From Deltaproteobacteria bacterium (lineage in GTDB: Bacteria > Desulfobacterota > Desulfarculia > Adiutricales > Adiutricaceae): a stretch of DNA of 64,000 nt. The position numbers were made by a program, and so were the translations under genes. Positions 1-8,165 of this stretch are shown in pieces; within the stretch, counting starts at the first letter, position 1; the number at the start of each line of letters is the position of its first letter. A model generated the notes under the pieces. That model saw only the letters and a program-made list of their open reading frames with translations, made no database searches and was not told the DNA's origin. Location: contig JAISCZ010000064.1 of the NCBI GenBank assembly GCA_031265205.1, positions 1 through 64,000 of the forward strand. The letters run 5' to 3'.

Positions 1-1530
1 TGGCCTTGGCCAGGGTCCGGAGTTCCTTTTCCAGGTTTTCCCAGGCCCCGCGGCGGAGCTTGGAGAGAGGCTCCACCACCACGACGGGCCTTTGGGACCC
101 GGGGTCCCCGATCCCCACCAGGGCCGAGCGGCGCACCAGGGGATGGTTGTTGAAGATGGACTCGCAGGGAATGGTGTGGAGAGTCGCGGAGCCGGTCGTC
201 ACCCTTTGGCTTTTGCGCCCGCAGAACCAGATATGGCCCTGGGCGTCCCGCCAGCCCACGTCCCCCATACGCCGCCAGGGCCGCCCGTCGGGGCCCAGGA
301 GCATGGAAAGGGCCGTGGCTTGGGGGAGCTCAAAATAGCTCTCCGCGACCATGGGGCCCTGGGCCACCAATTCCCCCACTTCCCCCTGGGGCAAAAGGTC
401 CTTGGCGGAAAAAGCGTTTAAGGGGCCGTCGCCGATGGGGATGATTTTGACGTCGCACTCGGGGAGGGGCCGGCCGAGGCAGAGCCCGAAGCCCTGTTCG
501 GTCATGCCCCGGAAGCCGACGATTTCCGCGGCGGAAATCTTGGTGAGGGGCATGCCCTCGGTGGCCCCGTAGGGGGTCAGAAAGGAGCACTCGGGCGCGA
601 GCGCCGCCGCGAATTCCAGCGCCAGGCTGGGGGCGCCGGGGCCCCGGCGGAAATGACGCTTTTAAGGCCCGAAAGGACTATCTTTTTTTCGCGGCAGTAG
701 GGCGCGAGTCGGCGCAAAAGCGCCGGGGAGGCGAAGAGAGAGGTGACCTTGTTGGCCGAAAGGGAGGAGACGAGCTTGGCGGGGTCCGCCTGGGCCGGCT
801 TGGCGGAGTTCATGTCGGCGATGACGGAGGTCATGGAGAGGGCCGGGGTAAAGAGTCCGAAGAGGGGAAAGGTCACCAGCTCCACGCCCCCGGGGGGGAG
901 CGGGAAATTGTTCCGGATGGCCTCGACCTGGGCGCGGAACATGGCGTGGGTGTAGAGGACCCCCTTGGGGGGCCCGGTGGCCCCGGAGGTGAAGAGAATG
1001 GCCGCGGGGTCGCTCGCCAAGGTGGGGACGGGATTGATGAGGGGGGCGCCCTTGCGCAGAAGCTTTAAAACCGTGGAGCCGCCCCAGCCCAAGGTCCGCC
1101 CCAAGGTTACCCGGGTCCGGACGTTTTTGAAGTAGCCCGGGAAGATAAGGCTGGCCGCGTGGGCCAGGGGGATACCGACGAGCCCCTGGGGCCGGCTCTC
1201 GGCCAGGCACTGGAGGGCGCGCCGCGCTCCCACGCCGGGATCCACCATCACGGGAATGAGGCCCGCCTTGAAGAGGGCGAAGATGACGACGTAAAAATCA
1301 ATTCCCGGCCTTAAGGCCACCGCCACCCGGTCCCCGGGGTCCAAGCCCAAAGAGAGGAGGCCCGCGGCCACGGTGGAGGAGTCTTGGTCCAGGGCGGCGA
1401 AAGTGAGGGAAGCCTGGCCGCGGCAGTCGGGGGACTGGGGGCAGTGGACGGCCGTCTTTTGGGGGTCTTGGGCCGCCGCCTGGGACAGGAGGGAGGCGAT
1501 ATTGAAGGGGGCCGGGCTGGTGGGGGGCAT
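1..1530 (-). pseudogene. oleC: OleC-like fatty acyl-AMP/beta-lactone synthetase, frameshifted and cut by the window edge
   Basis: Acyl-adenylating enzyme of the ANL superfamily. OleC converts beta-hydroxy acids to beta-lactones in Ole-type long-chain olefin synthesis. The N-terminal frame runs from an ATG at 1530, with GGGAG about 12 nt upstream, and carries the phosphate-binding loop FTSGATGPPKG and then SAGAPAP. That frame is lost near 630-640 inside a G/C run. The next frame (a -1 shift) continues at once with family sequence: a YGATEG adenylate-binding motif, then GRPLPECDVKIIP and WFCGRKSQRV, and stays open to base 1. The two halves are clearly one gene with a one-base indel, so it is a decaying gene or a sequence error. 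A longer frame from a TTG at 1581 exists, but the ATG has the better context. About 510 codons are present, close to the family length. It follows oleB by 51 nt. Other ANL ligases are possible, but the oleB neighbour favours OleC. Confidence 0.8.
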
Positions 1531-1581
1531 GGGCGGAAATTTCTCCCGGAAAAAAGGGGTCCTCGCGCGGGGCCGCGTCAA

Positions 1582-2544
1582 TTAGAGGGGCGCGGTCGGG
1601 GTCGAGGCGTAAAAACGGCGGAGTCCTCGCAGAATTTTAAGGGGTTCGTCCTCGAAAAGCCAGTGTCCCGCCCGCGGGAGGGTGAGGAGGGCGGCGCGCG
1701 GAAAGCGCCTATAGAGGTCCTCCAGAAAGAGGTTGTCGAAGACGAAGTCCAAAAGGCCCCAGAGGAGGAGGATGGGTTTCTTTTCGAGGCGCCCAAAGCC
1801 GGCGCGGATTTTTTCGAGGGTCGCGAAACTGGGGTGCCGGGGCCCTAGGGGGATATCGGAGATAAAGGAGGCCACGGAGGCGCGGTGCGCTTTTTTGGCG
1901 TAGGGGGCCAAAAGGCCTTCCCGGGCGGCGGCTCTTAAGGGCCTGAGGGTCCCGACGCGGGCCAGGCCCCGGGTAAAGAGGCCCAGGTCGCGGGCCAGGA
2001 AATTGGCCCCCGCGGAGCTTTTCTGGAAGAGGGCGAGGCTGGCCGGGAGGCGCGAGCCCGGCGCGGGCCGAAAGCCCGTGTTGGCGAAGGCGATGGAGGC
2101 CACCCGCTCGGGGGCCTCCACCGCCCAGCCCAGGGCGATGGGGCCGCCCCAGTCGTGGACGACGAGGTGGACGGGCTCGCTGAGCTTAAGGCTGTCCATA
2201 AAGGCCCCGAAATCCGCGACGCGGTCGGCGAGCCTTAAGGGCCGCGCCCCGGGGGCGAGGCGGGAGGAAAGGCCCATCCCCAAGTGGTCCGGGGCGAGGC
2301 AGCGGTATTGTCCCCGGAGGCCGCCGATAAGCGCGCGGAAGAGGAAGGACCAGGTGGGGTTTCCGTGGACCAGGGCCACGGGGGGGCCCGTTCCCTCGTC
2401 CACGTAATGGAGAAGGCCCCGGGGACGCTCCAGGTAGCGCGAGCGGAAGGGGTACTCGCGCCGCCAGGCGCCTTGGGGGATAAGGGGGATCCGGCTTCCC
2501 TCCAAGGGGAGGGCGCGGTCGGCGGGGGGCGTGGGCGCGCTCAA
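1582..2544 (-). CDS. oleB: OleB-like alpha/beta hydrolase (haloalkane dehalogenase family)
   Basis: Alpha/beta-hydrolase of 320 residues. In Ole pathways OleB decarboxylates the beta-lactone made by OleC to give a cis-olefin; it is related to haloalkane dehalogenases. Visible are the oxyanion segment HGNPTWSF (about residues 60-67), the nucleophile elbow HDWGG with the Asp nucleophile at about 131 (Asp, not Ser, marks this family), and a late GHWLFED segment with the catalytic His near 296. The start is a TTG at 2544, since the next ATG falls inside the fold at about residue 90. It begins 3 nt after the ade stop and is followed by the OleC-like gene, so the two are probably co-transcribed. 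A true haloalkane dehalogenase is the alternative. OleA and OleD homologues, if present, would lie beyond the left edge or elsewhere. Confidence 0.78.
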   Translation of the reverse strand: MSAPTPPADRALPLEGSRIPLIPQGAWRREYPFRSRYLERPRGLLHYVDEGTGPPVALVHGNPTWSFLFRALIGGLRGQYRCLAPDHLGMGLSSRLAPGARPLRLADRVADFGAFMDSLKLSEPVHLVVHDWGGPIALGWAVEAPERVASIAFANTGFRPAPGSRLPASLALFQKSSAGANFLARDLGLFTRGLARVGTLRPLRAAAREGLLAPYAKKAHRASVASFISDIPLGPRHPSFATLEKIRAGFGRLEKKPILLLWGLLDFVFDNLFLEDLYRRFPRAALLTLPRAGHWLFEDEPLKILRGLRRFYASTPTAPL

Positions 2545-2547
2545 AAA

Positions 2548-4305
2548 CTAGGCCTGGGCGCCGTCGGCCCGGAGGGGGACGTAGAGGAACTTGTCCACGT
2601 CCACCAGGCCGCGGTCGGTGAGTTTGAGGGAGGGGATCACGGGGAGGCTGATAAAGGCGAGGGGCATGAAGGGGTCCGCGCCCTCGGGAAAGCCCAAGGC
2701 CGGTAGGACCTCCCCGAGGTTGGTCATGGCCGCCGCGGTGGCCGAAAGGCTCACTAGGCTCATGAGTCCCCCCAAGGGGAGGGCCAGTTCCGCGAGGATC
2801 TTGCCGTCCAAGGCCACCACCAGGCCCCCCTCCAGGTCGCGGGCCCTTTGGGCGCAGAGCAGCATGTCGGCGTCGGAGGCCCCCACGGTCACGAGGTTAT
2901 GGGAGTCGTGGCTGACGGTGGAGGCGAGGGCTCCCCGCCGGAGGCCTAGGTTTTTCAAAAAGCCCACGGCGGGCTCCGCGCGCGCGCCGTAGCGGTTAAA
3001 GACGGCTATTTTGGCGATGTTGCGCTCGGGATCGGCTAAGAGGAGGCCCTTGCGGGTGGGGAGCTCCAAGAGCAGGCAATCGGTTACGATCTCGTTTTCG
3101 CGCAGGCCAATGACCCGGACCTTTTCCCCGCTTTTGCCGGAGACCCGGAGGCAATCCACCGGAGGGTCCCCCAAAACGACCGACTTCCGGACGCGGGACT
3201 CGGACTCCAGGGGCGCCGGGGGCGGCCAGGAGCTGACCCCGTCCTGGGCCGTGAGCCGCCCGTTCTTCCAGACCTTGGAGGGGCGGAAGGACCAGAGATC
3301 GTGGTAGAGGGCCATGTCCGCGTCAAAGCCCGGGGCCAGGGCCCCGACCCGGTCAAGGCCGTAGTGGACGGCCGGGTTTAAGGAGGCCATGTTGATGAGT
3401 TCCGGGAGGGGAATGAGCCCCGAGGCCATGGCCAGGCGGACCAAGTGGTTGACGCTCCCGTCCGCGAGGATGTCCTTGGCGTGGCGGTCGTCGGTGCAGA
3501 GGCCGCAGAAACGGCTGGTGAAGGGGGTCACCGCCGAGAGCAGGCTGTAGAGATTCTTGGCGGCGCTGCCCTCGCGCAGGAGCATAAAGAGCCCGCTCGC
3601 GAGCTTGGCGGTGAGTTCCCCGGCCTGGGTGGCCTCGTGATCCGAGGAGATCCCCGTGGAGGCGTAGGCGTCCAGGGCCTTGCCGAGGACCCCCGGGGCG
3701 TGCCCGTCCAAAACGATTCTTTTCTCCCCGCGCTTTAAGGAGAGCTTGCGGAGGACCTCCGGGTCCCGCGCGAGGACGCCCGGGTAATTCATCATTTCCC
3801 CGAGGCCCAGAACCCTGGGGTGGCTTAAAAAAGGCTCCAGGTCCGCGGCCGTCAGCGTGGCCCCGCCCTTTTCCAGGGGGGTCGCGGGGACGCAGGAGGG
3901 GAGCATGAAATAAATGTCCACCGGCGCGTTTTCCGAGGCCTCGAGGAAATAGCGGAGCCCGTCCGCGCCCGCGACGTTGGCGATCTCGTGGGGGTCGGCG
4001 ATGACGGCGGTGACGCCGTGGGCGTTGACCGCGCGGGCGAATTCCCCCGGGGAGCAGAGGGAACTCTCGACGTGGACGTGGCTGTCGATGAAGCCGGGGA
4101 GCAGGTACTGGTTTTTCCCGTCCACCCGCTCCAGGCCCTCGTAGGTTCCGAAGGCGGCCACCCGCCCCTCGGCCACCGCCAGATCCCCCTCCCGGAAGCG
4201 ACCGGTAAAGGAATCGAAGACCTTGGCCCCTTTGATAACGAGATCCGCCGGCCTCTCGCCCAAGGCGGTTTGGATTAAAACTTCAAGATTGAGTGGTTCG
4301 CGCAC
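2548..4305 (-). CDS. ade: Adenine deaminase
   Basis: Cytoplasmic metal-dependent hydrolase (585 residues) that deaminates adenine to hypoxanthine in purine salvage. It has the Ade/AdeC architecture: an amidohydrolase barrel with metal ligands HVH (about residues 76-78) and the family segment DPHEIANV (about 104-111), then an Ade-specific C-terminal domain with SHDSHNLVTVGAS. Length matches the family (about 570-600). The start is a GTG at 4305 with AGGGG about 12 nt upstream. It sits 90 nt after lepA, a gap holding two GC-rich inverted repeats, and only 3 nt before oleB. Linkage to lepA and the Ole genes looks like shared transcription, not shared function. Confidence 0.93.
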   Translation of the reverse strand: MREPLNLEVLIQTALGERPADLVIKGAKVFDSFTGRFREGDLAVAEGRVAAFGTYEGLERVDGKNQYLLPGFIDSHVHVESSLCSPGEFARAVNAHGVTAVIADPHEIANVAGADGLRYFLEASENAPVDIYFMLPSCVPATPLEKGGATLTAADLEPFLSHPRVLGLGEMMNYPGVLARDPEVLRKLSLKRGEKRIVLDGHAPGVLGKALDAYASTGISSDHEATQAGELTAKLASGLFMLLREGSAAKNLYSLLSAVTPFTSRFCGLCTDDRHAKDILADGSVNHLVRLAMASGLIPLPELINMASLNPAVHYGLDRVGALAPGFDADMALYHDLWSFRPSKVWKNGRLTAQDGVSSWPPPAPLESESRVRKSVVLGDPPVDCLRVSGKSGEKVRVIGLRENEIVTDCLLLELPTRKGLLLADPERNIAKIAVFNRYGARAEPAVGFLKNLGLRRGALASTVSHDSHNLVTVGASDADMLLCAQRARDLEGGLVVALDGKILAELALPLGGLMSLVSLSATAAAMTNLGEVLPALGFPEGADPFMPLAFISLPVIPSLKLTDRGLVDVDKFLYVPLRADGAQA

Positions 4306-4395
4306 GCGCCTTTTCCCCTCGCCGGGGCCGGGGAGAGCCCCGGCCTCGCGGCCGCGCGCGGGGGAGCCCCCCGCGCCAAATTCCTCGCCAATATT
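4306..4395 (-). other. lepA-ade intercistronic GC-rich inverted repeats
   Basis: This 90-nt spacer holds a perfect 8-bp stem (GGCCGGGG / CCCCGGCC, loop AGAG) around 4327-4346 and a second G/C-rich inverted repeat to its right. Neither is followed by a T-tract on the minus strand, so they look more like an RNA-stabilising or processing structure between lepA and ade than a terminator. Confidence 0.4.
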
Positions 4396-6189
4396 TTAGT
4401 CGTCGTCGCTTTTGAGAACCGCGATAAAGGCGCTCTGGGGGACTTCTATCTGGCCCACCATTTTCATGCGCTTTTTGCCCTTTTTCTGTTTTTCCAAAAG
4501 CTTCCTCTTGCGCGAGATGTCGCCCCCGTAGCACTTGGCCGTGACGTCCTTGCGGAAGGCGCTTAAGGTCGAGCGGGCCACGATTTCCCCGCCGATGGCC
4601 CCTTGGATGGCGATTTTGAACTGCTGGCGCGGGAGCTCTTCCTTGAGTTTTTCGCAGACGCTCACGGCCCGCGCCCGCGCCCGGTCCTTGTGGACGATGA
4701 CCGAAAGGGCGTCGAGCCTTTCGCCGTTTAAGAGAAAATCCAAGCGGGCCAGGCGCCCCGGGCGGAAATCCAAAAGCTCGTAATCGAAACTCCCGTAGCC
4801 TTGGGTAAGGGATTTGAGGCGGTCGTAGAAATCGTAGACGATTTCGGCCAAGGGGATCTCGAAGACGAGCTCGGCCCTCCCTTGGGTGGGGTAGGAGAGA
4901 TTGGAGCTGACGCCGCGGCGGTCCAGGCCCAGCTTCATGACGGCCCCGATAAAGCGCTCGGGGATCATGATGGAGGCGCGGATATAGGGCTCCAGGGCCT
5001 CCTCGATGAGGGTGGGGTCCGGGTAATCCTGGGGATTGTCGATGACGATTGTCTCCCCGCTCTTGAGGCGGAACTCGTAGCGCACCGAGGGGGAGGTCAT
5101 GATGATGGACTGGTTAAATTCCCGCTCCAGCCTTTCCTGGACGATCTCCAAGTGCAAAAGACCCAGAAAGCCGCAGCGGAACCCGAGGCCCAAGGCCGCG
5201 GAGCTGTCCTTCTGGCATTGGAGGGCCGCGTCGTTGAGGCGGTACTTTTCCAGGGCCTCGGCGAGGGCGGGGTAATCCTCCGCGGCCACCGGGTAGACGG
5301 AGGAAAAGACCACGGGCTTGACGGTCTTAAAGCCCGGCAGGGGCGCGGGCGCGGGATTTTTGGCGAGGGTGACGGTGTCGCCGATGGCGACTCCGGAGAC
5401 GTCTTTGACGCCCGCGACGATATAGCCGACCATGCCCGCGGAGAGCTCCCCGACCGCTTCCCGCTGGAGGCGGAAGAGGCCCAGCTCCTCGGTTTTGTGC
5501 TCCGTTCCCTTGGCCATCATGAGGATGGAGTCGCCCTGCCGGAGAGTCCCGTCAAAGACGCGGACGGCCACCACCGTCCCCCGGAAGGGGTCGTAGAAGG
5601 CGTCGAAGATGAGCGCCAAAAGGGGTTTTTGCGGGTCCCCCTGGGGCGGGGGGATCCTCGCGACGATGGCCGCGAAGACCTCCGCGACGCCCTCGCCCGT
5701 TTTGGCGGAGGTCAGAAGGGCCCCCGCTGGGTCCAGGCCCAGATCGCGCTCGATCTGCTCTTTGGCCGCGTCGACGTCGGCGGAGGGCAAATCAATTTTG
5801 TTGATGACCGGAACGATAAGAAGATCGCGCTCCATGGCCGCGTAGAGGTTGGCCAGGGTCTGGGCCTCCACGCCCTGGGCCGCGTCCACCAGGAGCAGCG
5901 CCCCCTCGCAGGAGGCCAGGGCCCGGGAGACCTCGGAGGAAAAGTCCACGTGCCCCGGGGTGTCGATGAGGTTGAATTCGTATTTTTGGCCGTCTATCGT
6001 CCGCTCCAGGGTGACGGCGGAGCTTTTGATGGTGATGCCCCGTTCCCTTTCCAGCTCCAGGCTGTCGAGCATCTGGTCGCGGAAATCGCGGCCCGAGCCC
6101 AGCCCGGCTTCTTGGATGAGGCGGTCGGCTAAAGTCGATTTGCCGTGGTCGATATGGGCCACGATGGAAAAGTTGCGGATATTTTTCAA
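4396..6189 (-). CDS. lepA: Elongation factor 4 (LepA) back-translocating GTPase
   Basis: Ribosome-associated translational GTPase (597 residues, normal for LepA). The protein opens MKNIRNFSIVAHIDHGKST, giving the G1 loop AHIDHGKST at about 11-19. The switch II motif DTPGH, the G4 motif NKID, and the LepA-specific C-terminal domain ending in a Lys/Arg-rich RKRKLLEKQKKGKKRMK tail are all present. The start is a TTG at 6189, which matches the conserved family N-terminus exactly; no strong Shine-Dalgarno is visible. It lies 31 nt downstream of the dsbB-like gene. Confidence 0.96.
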   Translation of the reverse strand: MKNIRNFSIVAHIDHGKSTLADRLIQEAGLGSGRDFRDQMLDSLELERERGITIKSSAVTLERTIDGQKYEFNLIDTPGHVDFSSEVSRALASCEGALLLVDAAQGVEAQTLANLYAAMERDLLIVPVINKIDLPSADVDAAKEQIERDLGLDPAGALLTSAKTGEGVAEVFAAIVARIPPPQGDPQKPLLALIFDAFYDPFRGTVVAVRVFDGTLRQGDSILMMAKGTEHKTEELGLFRLQREAVGELSAGMVGYIVAGVKDVSGVAIGDTVTLAKNPAPAPLPGFKTVKPVVFSSVYPVAAEDYPALAEALEKYRLNDAALQCQKDSSAALGLGFRCGFLGLLHLEIVQERLEREFNQSIIMTSPSVRYEFRLKSGETIVIDNPQDYPDPTLIEEALEPYIRASIMIPERFIGAVMKLGLDRRGVSSNLSYPTQGRAELVFEIPLAEIVYDFYDRLKSLTQGYGSFDYELLDFRPGRLARLDFLLNGERLDALSVIVHKDRARARAVSVCEKLKEELPRQQFKIAIQGAIGGEIVARSTLSAFRKDVTAKCYGGDISRKRKLLEKQKKGKKRMKMVGQIEVPQSAFIAVLKSDDD

Positions 6190-6220
6190 GAAAGAAGGCT
6201 TTCGCCAAAAAGGCTTTGGG

Positions 6221-6820
6221 TTAAAAGGGCCTCGCGCGCCGGGCTCGCTCGTAAAGGCGCGCGGCGAGGGCGAGGAACAGGGCCGCGAGGGCGACGCCGT
6301 ATATGAGGATAAGCCACTGGGTCATGGTAAAGCCCCCGAGGGACCAGAGGCTGTCGCCGCCGCAGGCGCCCGTGGCCTGGAAGAGGGCGGGGGAGACGCG
6401 GTCAAAGGGGATCCCCCAGGGAAATTTTACCCTGCCGCTCCCGCAAAGGGGAAAAAAATTGGGGTCGGAGACGGCCTCCAGGTTAATCGCCTCCAGGATA
6501 AGGGTTCGCCAAAGACCAGCGGCGAGCCCGTAAAAGGCGACGGCGCCCGCCGCCAGCGAAGCCCAGAGGGAGCGGGGATAGACGGCGCCCAAAAGGCCCC
6601 CCGCCATGACGAAGATCCAATAGGCCCGGATCAGGACGCACTCGGAACAGGGCGCGAGCTTGAGGCGTCCCTGGAAAAAGGCGTAGGAGAAAAGGTCGAG
6701 GCCCAGGGCGAGCGCGGCCCCCAATAGCCAGAGGGCGCGCCCGCGCGCGGCGGCGGCGAGCGTTCCCCAGAAATCCGCGAGGAGGAGCCGGGGCAGTTGG
6801 AAAAGCGACGGGGGGCTCAT
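6221..6820 (-). CDS. DsbB/DsbI-family disulfide bond formation membrane protein
   Basis: Inner-membrane thiol oxidase (199 residues) that re-oxidises a periplasmic DsbA-type protein and passes electrons to quinone. It has four hydrophobic helices, the first cysteine pair CSEC (C58, C61) at the start of helix 2 followed by VLIRAYW, and a second pair in the periplasmic loop (FPLCGSG and ATGACGGD). The spaced cysteines after SDPNFFPLCGSG resemble DsbI-like members. It starts at an ATG 41 nt after the stop of the DsbA-like gene, so the two form a functional oxidant pair. lepA follows 31 nt later. Confidence 0.87.
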   Translation of the reverse strand: MSPPSLFQLPRLLLADFWGTLAAAARGRALWLLGAALALGLDLFSYAFFQGRLKLAPCSECVLIRAYWIFVMAGGLLGAVYPRSLWASLAAGAVAFYGLAAGLWRTLILEAINLEAVSDPNFFPLCGSGRVKFPWGIPFDRVSPALFQATGACGGDSLWSLGGFTMTQWLILIYGVALAALFLALAARLYERARRARPF

Positions 6821-6861
6821 GTCAAGCGCCTTGCGAGGGAGGCCTTTAGCCTCTTGGGGCC

Positions 6862-7797
6862 CTAATTTTGGGCGGGGGAGGCGAGGCGGGCCCTTTCGGC
6901 CTCCAAAAGGGCCTCGGCCGTCTGGAAAAAGCGCCCGGCGCCCGCGCGGGAAATGGAAAAAGAGTAACGCCCGCCCACGCCCATGGCCGGGACCGAGTCA
7001 ATGTCCAGATTATCCACGAAGGCCAGAACCGCCTGGATCCTCCGTTCCACTTCGGGGGAGTTGTAGGCCGCGGCGAAATCGGCCTCCGCGATCCCATTTT
7101 CCTTGGCGAAGGCGAGCTGCTCCGGGAAAGTCGTTAGCCCCCCGCCGTGGCCGGTCGAGTCCAAGTTGTCCTGGACCGCGGCGAAGACCTTGGCGTGGAG
7201 CGCCTTTTCTTTTCCCAGGTATTCGAGGGCGAAAAAGAGTTTGCCGTGGGCCATCCAGGTGGCGTTGGGGGCGAAGAGGGCCGGGACGGAGGTAAATTTC
7301 ACGTCCGGGGCGAGGGTTTTGAAAAACTGGGAGACTAAAGGGTCCAGGCGGCGGCAGGTGCCGCAGCCGTACCAGAAGATATAGACGAGTTCGAGGGGGG
7401 GCTCGGTCTCGGCGAGAAGCGGCAGGGGCGTCACGGCCTCGCGGTAGTCCTCGCCGAGGACGAGGGCGACCGAATCCGCCGGGGCGGTCGGATTCGCCGG
7501 GGCGGCCGGCTCGGCCGGCTCGACTGGCTCGACTGGCTCGACTGGATCGAACGGATCGACTGGCTCGACCGGCTCGACCGGATCGACTGGCTCGACCGGC
7601 TCGACCGGATCCGCCGGGGCCGCTTGGGCCGCTGGATCCGGCGGGACGGCGGGCTCTTGGGCGCGGGCCGTGAGGGGGGTGAGGGCCAAAGCCAAAGCCA
7701 AAGCCAAAGACAAAGCCAAAGCGAGGGCGAGGAGCCCTAGGGTCGCGGGCCGCGCCGCGCCGCGCGATTTAAATGAAAGAGGAAAATAACGCCGCAC
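6862..7797 (-). CDS. DsbA-like periplasmic thiol:disulfide oxidoreductase with repetitive linker
   Basis: Thioredoxin-fold oxidoreductase predicted to introduce disulfides in the periplasm. The chosen start is a GTG at 7797 with GAAGGAG 9 nt upstream; it gives a basic N-terminus (RRYFPLSFKSR) and a long Leu/Ala signal sequence ending TARAQ. A frame from a GTG at 7923 would overlap the upstream gene and spoil the signal. With this start the protein has 311 residues: signal about 1-47, a Pro/Glu/Val/Asp repeat linker (PVEPVEPVD units) about 64-98, then the DsbA domain with YGCGTC (C145, C148). The linker and signal are coded by 9-bp and 6-bp DNA repeats. It partners the DsbB-like protein encoded 41 nt downstream. 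Confidence 0.86.
   Translation of the reverse strand: MRRYFPLSFKSRGAARPATLGLLALALALSLALALALALTPLTARAQEPAVPPDPAAQAAPADPVEPVEPVDPVEPVEPVDPFDPVEPVEPVEPAEPAAPANPTAPADSVALVLGEDYREAVTPLPLLAETEPPLELVYIFWYGCGTCRRLDPLVSQFFKTLAPDVKFTSVPALFAPNATWMAHGKLFFALEYLGKEKALHAKVFAAVQDNLDSTGHGGGLTTFPEQLAFAKENGIAEADFAAAYNSPEVERRIQAVLAFVDNLDIDSVPAMGVGGRYSFSISRAGAGRFFQTAEALLEAERARLASPAQN
7507..7611 (-). repeat. 9-bp tandem repeats encoding the PVE/PVD linker
   Basis: About 11 imperfect copies of a 9-base unit (CTCGACTGG, CTCGACCGG or ATCGACTGG on the plus strand), each encoding three residues of the Pro-Val-Glu/Asp linker of the DsbA-like protein. Unit length is a multiple of three, so copy-number change keeps the frame. 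Confidence 0.9.
7685..7721 (-). repeat. Hexamer repeats encoding the Leu-Ala signal sequence
   Basis: Around six copies of GCCAAA (one is GACAAA) on the plus strand encode the alternating Leu-Ala core of the signal peptide of the DsbA-like protein. Slippage would lengthen or shorten the hydrophobic core in frame. Confidence 0.85.
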
Positions 7798-7895
7798 TTT
7801 TAACGCTCCTTCAGGGGTCGGGGCGCCGGGGCGCCTTCCCTGGCCCCGCGGGGCCGAGCCAAACCTTCGGGCCAAGTCCAAAAAACGGGAAAAAA

Positions 7896-8165
7896 CTAGC
7901 GCCCTTCCGCGCGAGGTTTCCACCGGGACGCGGGGTTAGGGTGGTAAGAGAGGGGAAAATCCCCTCCGGGGCCATTGGGGTAGATGACCCCGTAGGAGAG
8001 CAGATCCGCGAGGGCCGTGTCCCTTTCGCCCTCCGGGGCGGGGAAGCGGGCGGCGATCTCCTCCGGGGTGGGCCGGATCCCCAAGTCGGCCAGTTCCGCG
8101 ATGAGGATATAGAGGGAAAGCGCCGGAACCGAAAGGGGCAGATTGAAGATCTGGGTGTCCATCAT
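7896..8165 (-). CDS. Small hypothetical protein, possible winged-helix domain
   Basis: An 89-residue protein whose ATG overlaps the nadC stop by 4 nt (ATGA), the usual sign of translational coupling. The N-terminal half reads as two or three helices (LSLYILIAELADLG, then TPEEIAARF) followed by LADLLSYGVIYP. This is compatible with a small winged helix-turn-helix fold, but no conserved motif fixes a function. It lies between nadC and the DsbA-like gene, with 98 nt before the latter. Codon use matches its neighbours, so it is probably a real resident gene. The role is unknown; regulation of nadC or the dsb pair is only a guess. Confidence 0.6.
   Translation of the reverse strand: MMDTQIFNLPLSVPALSLYILIAELADLGIRPTPEEIAARFPAPEGERDTALADLLSYGVIYPNGPGGDFPLSYHPNPASRWKPRAEGR

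Noticed and set aside
4801-6132. 443-codon plus-strand open frame
   Set aside because: It is fully antisense to lepA, whose motifs are unmistakable. The long frame arises from third-position G/C bias.
7507-7611. CRISPR-like short repeats
   Set aside because: Contiguous 9-bp coding repeats with no spacers; they encode the linker of the DsbA-like protein.
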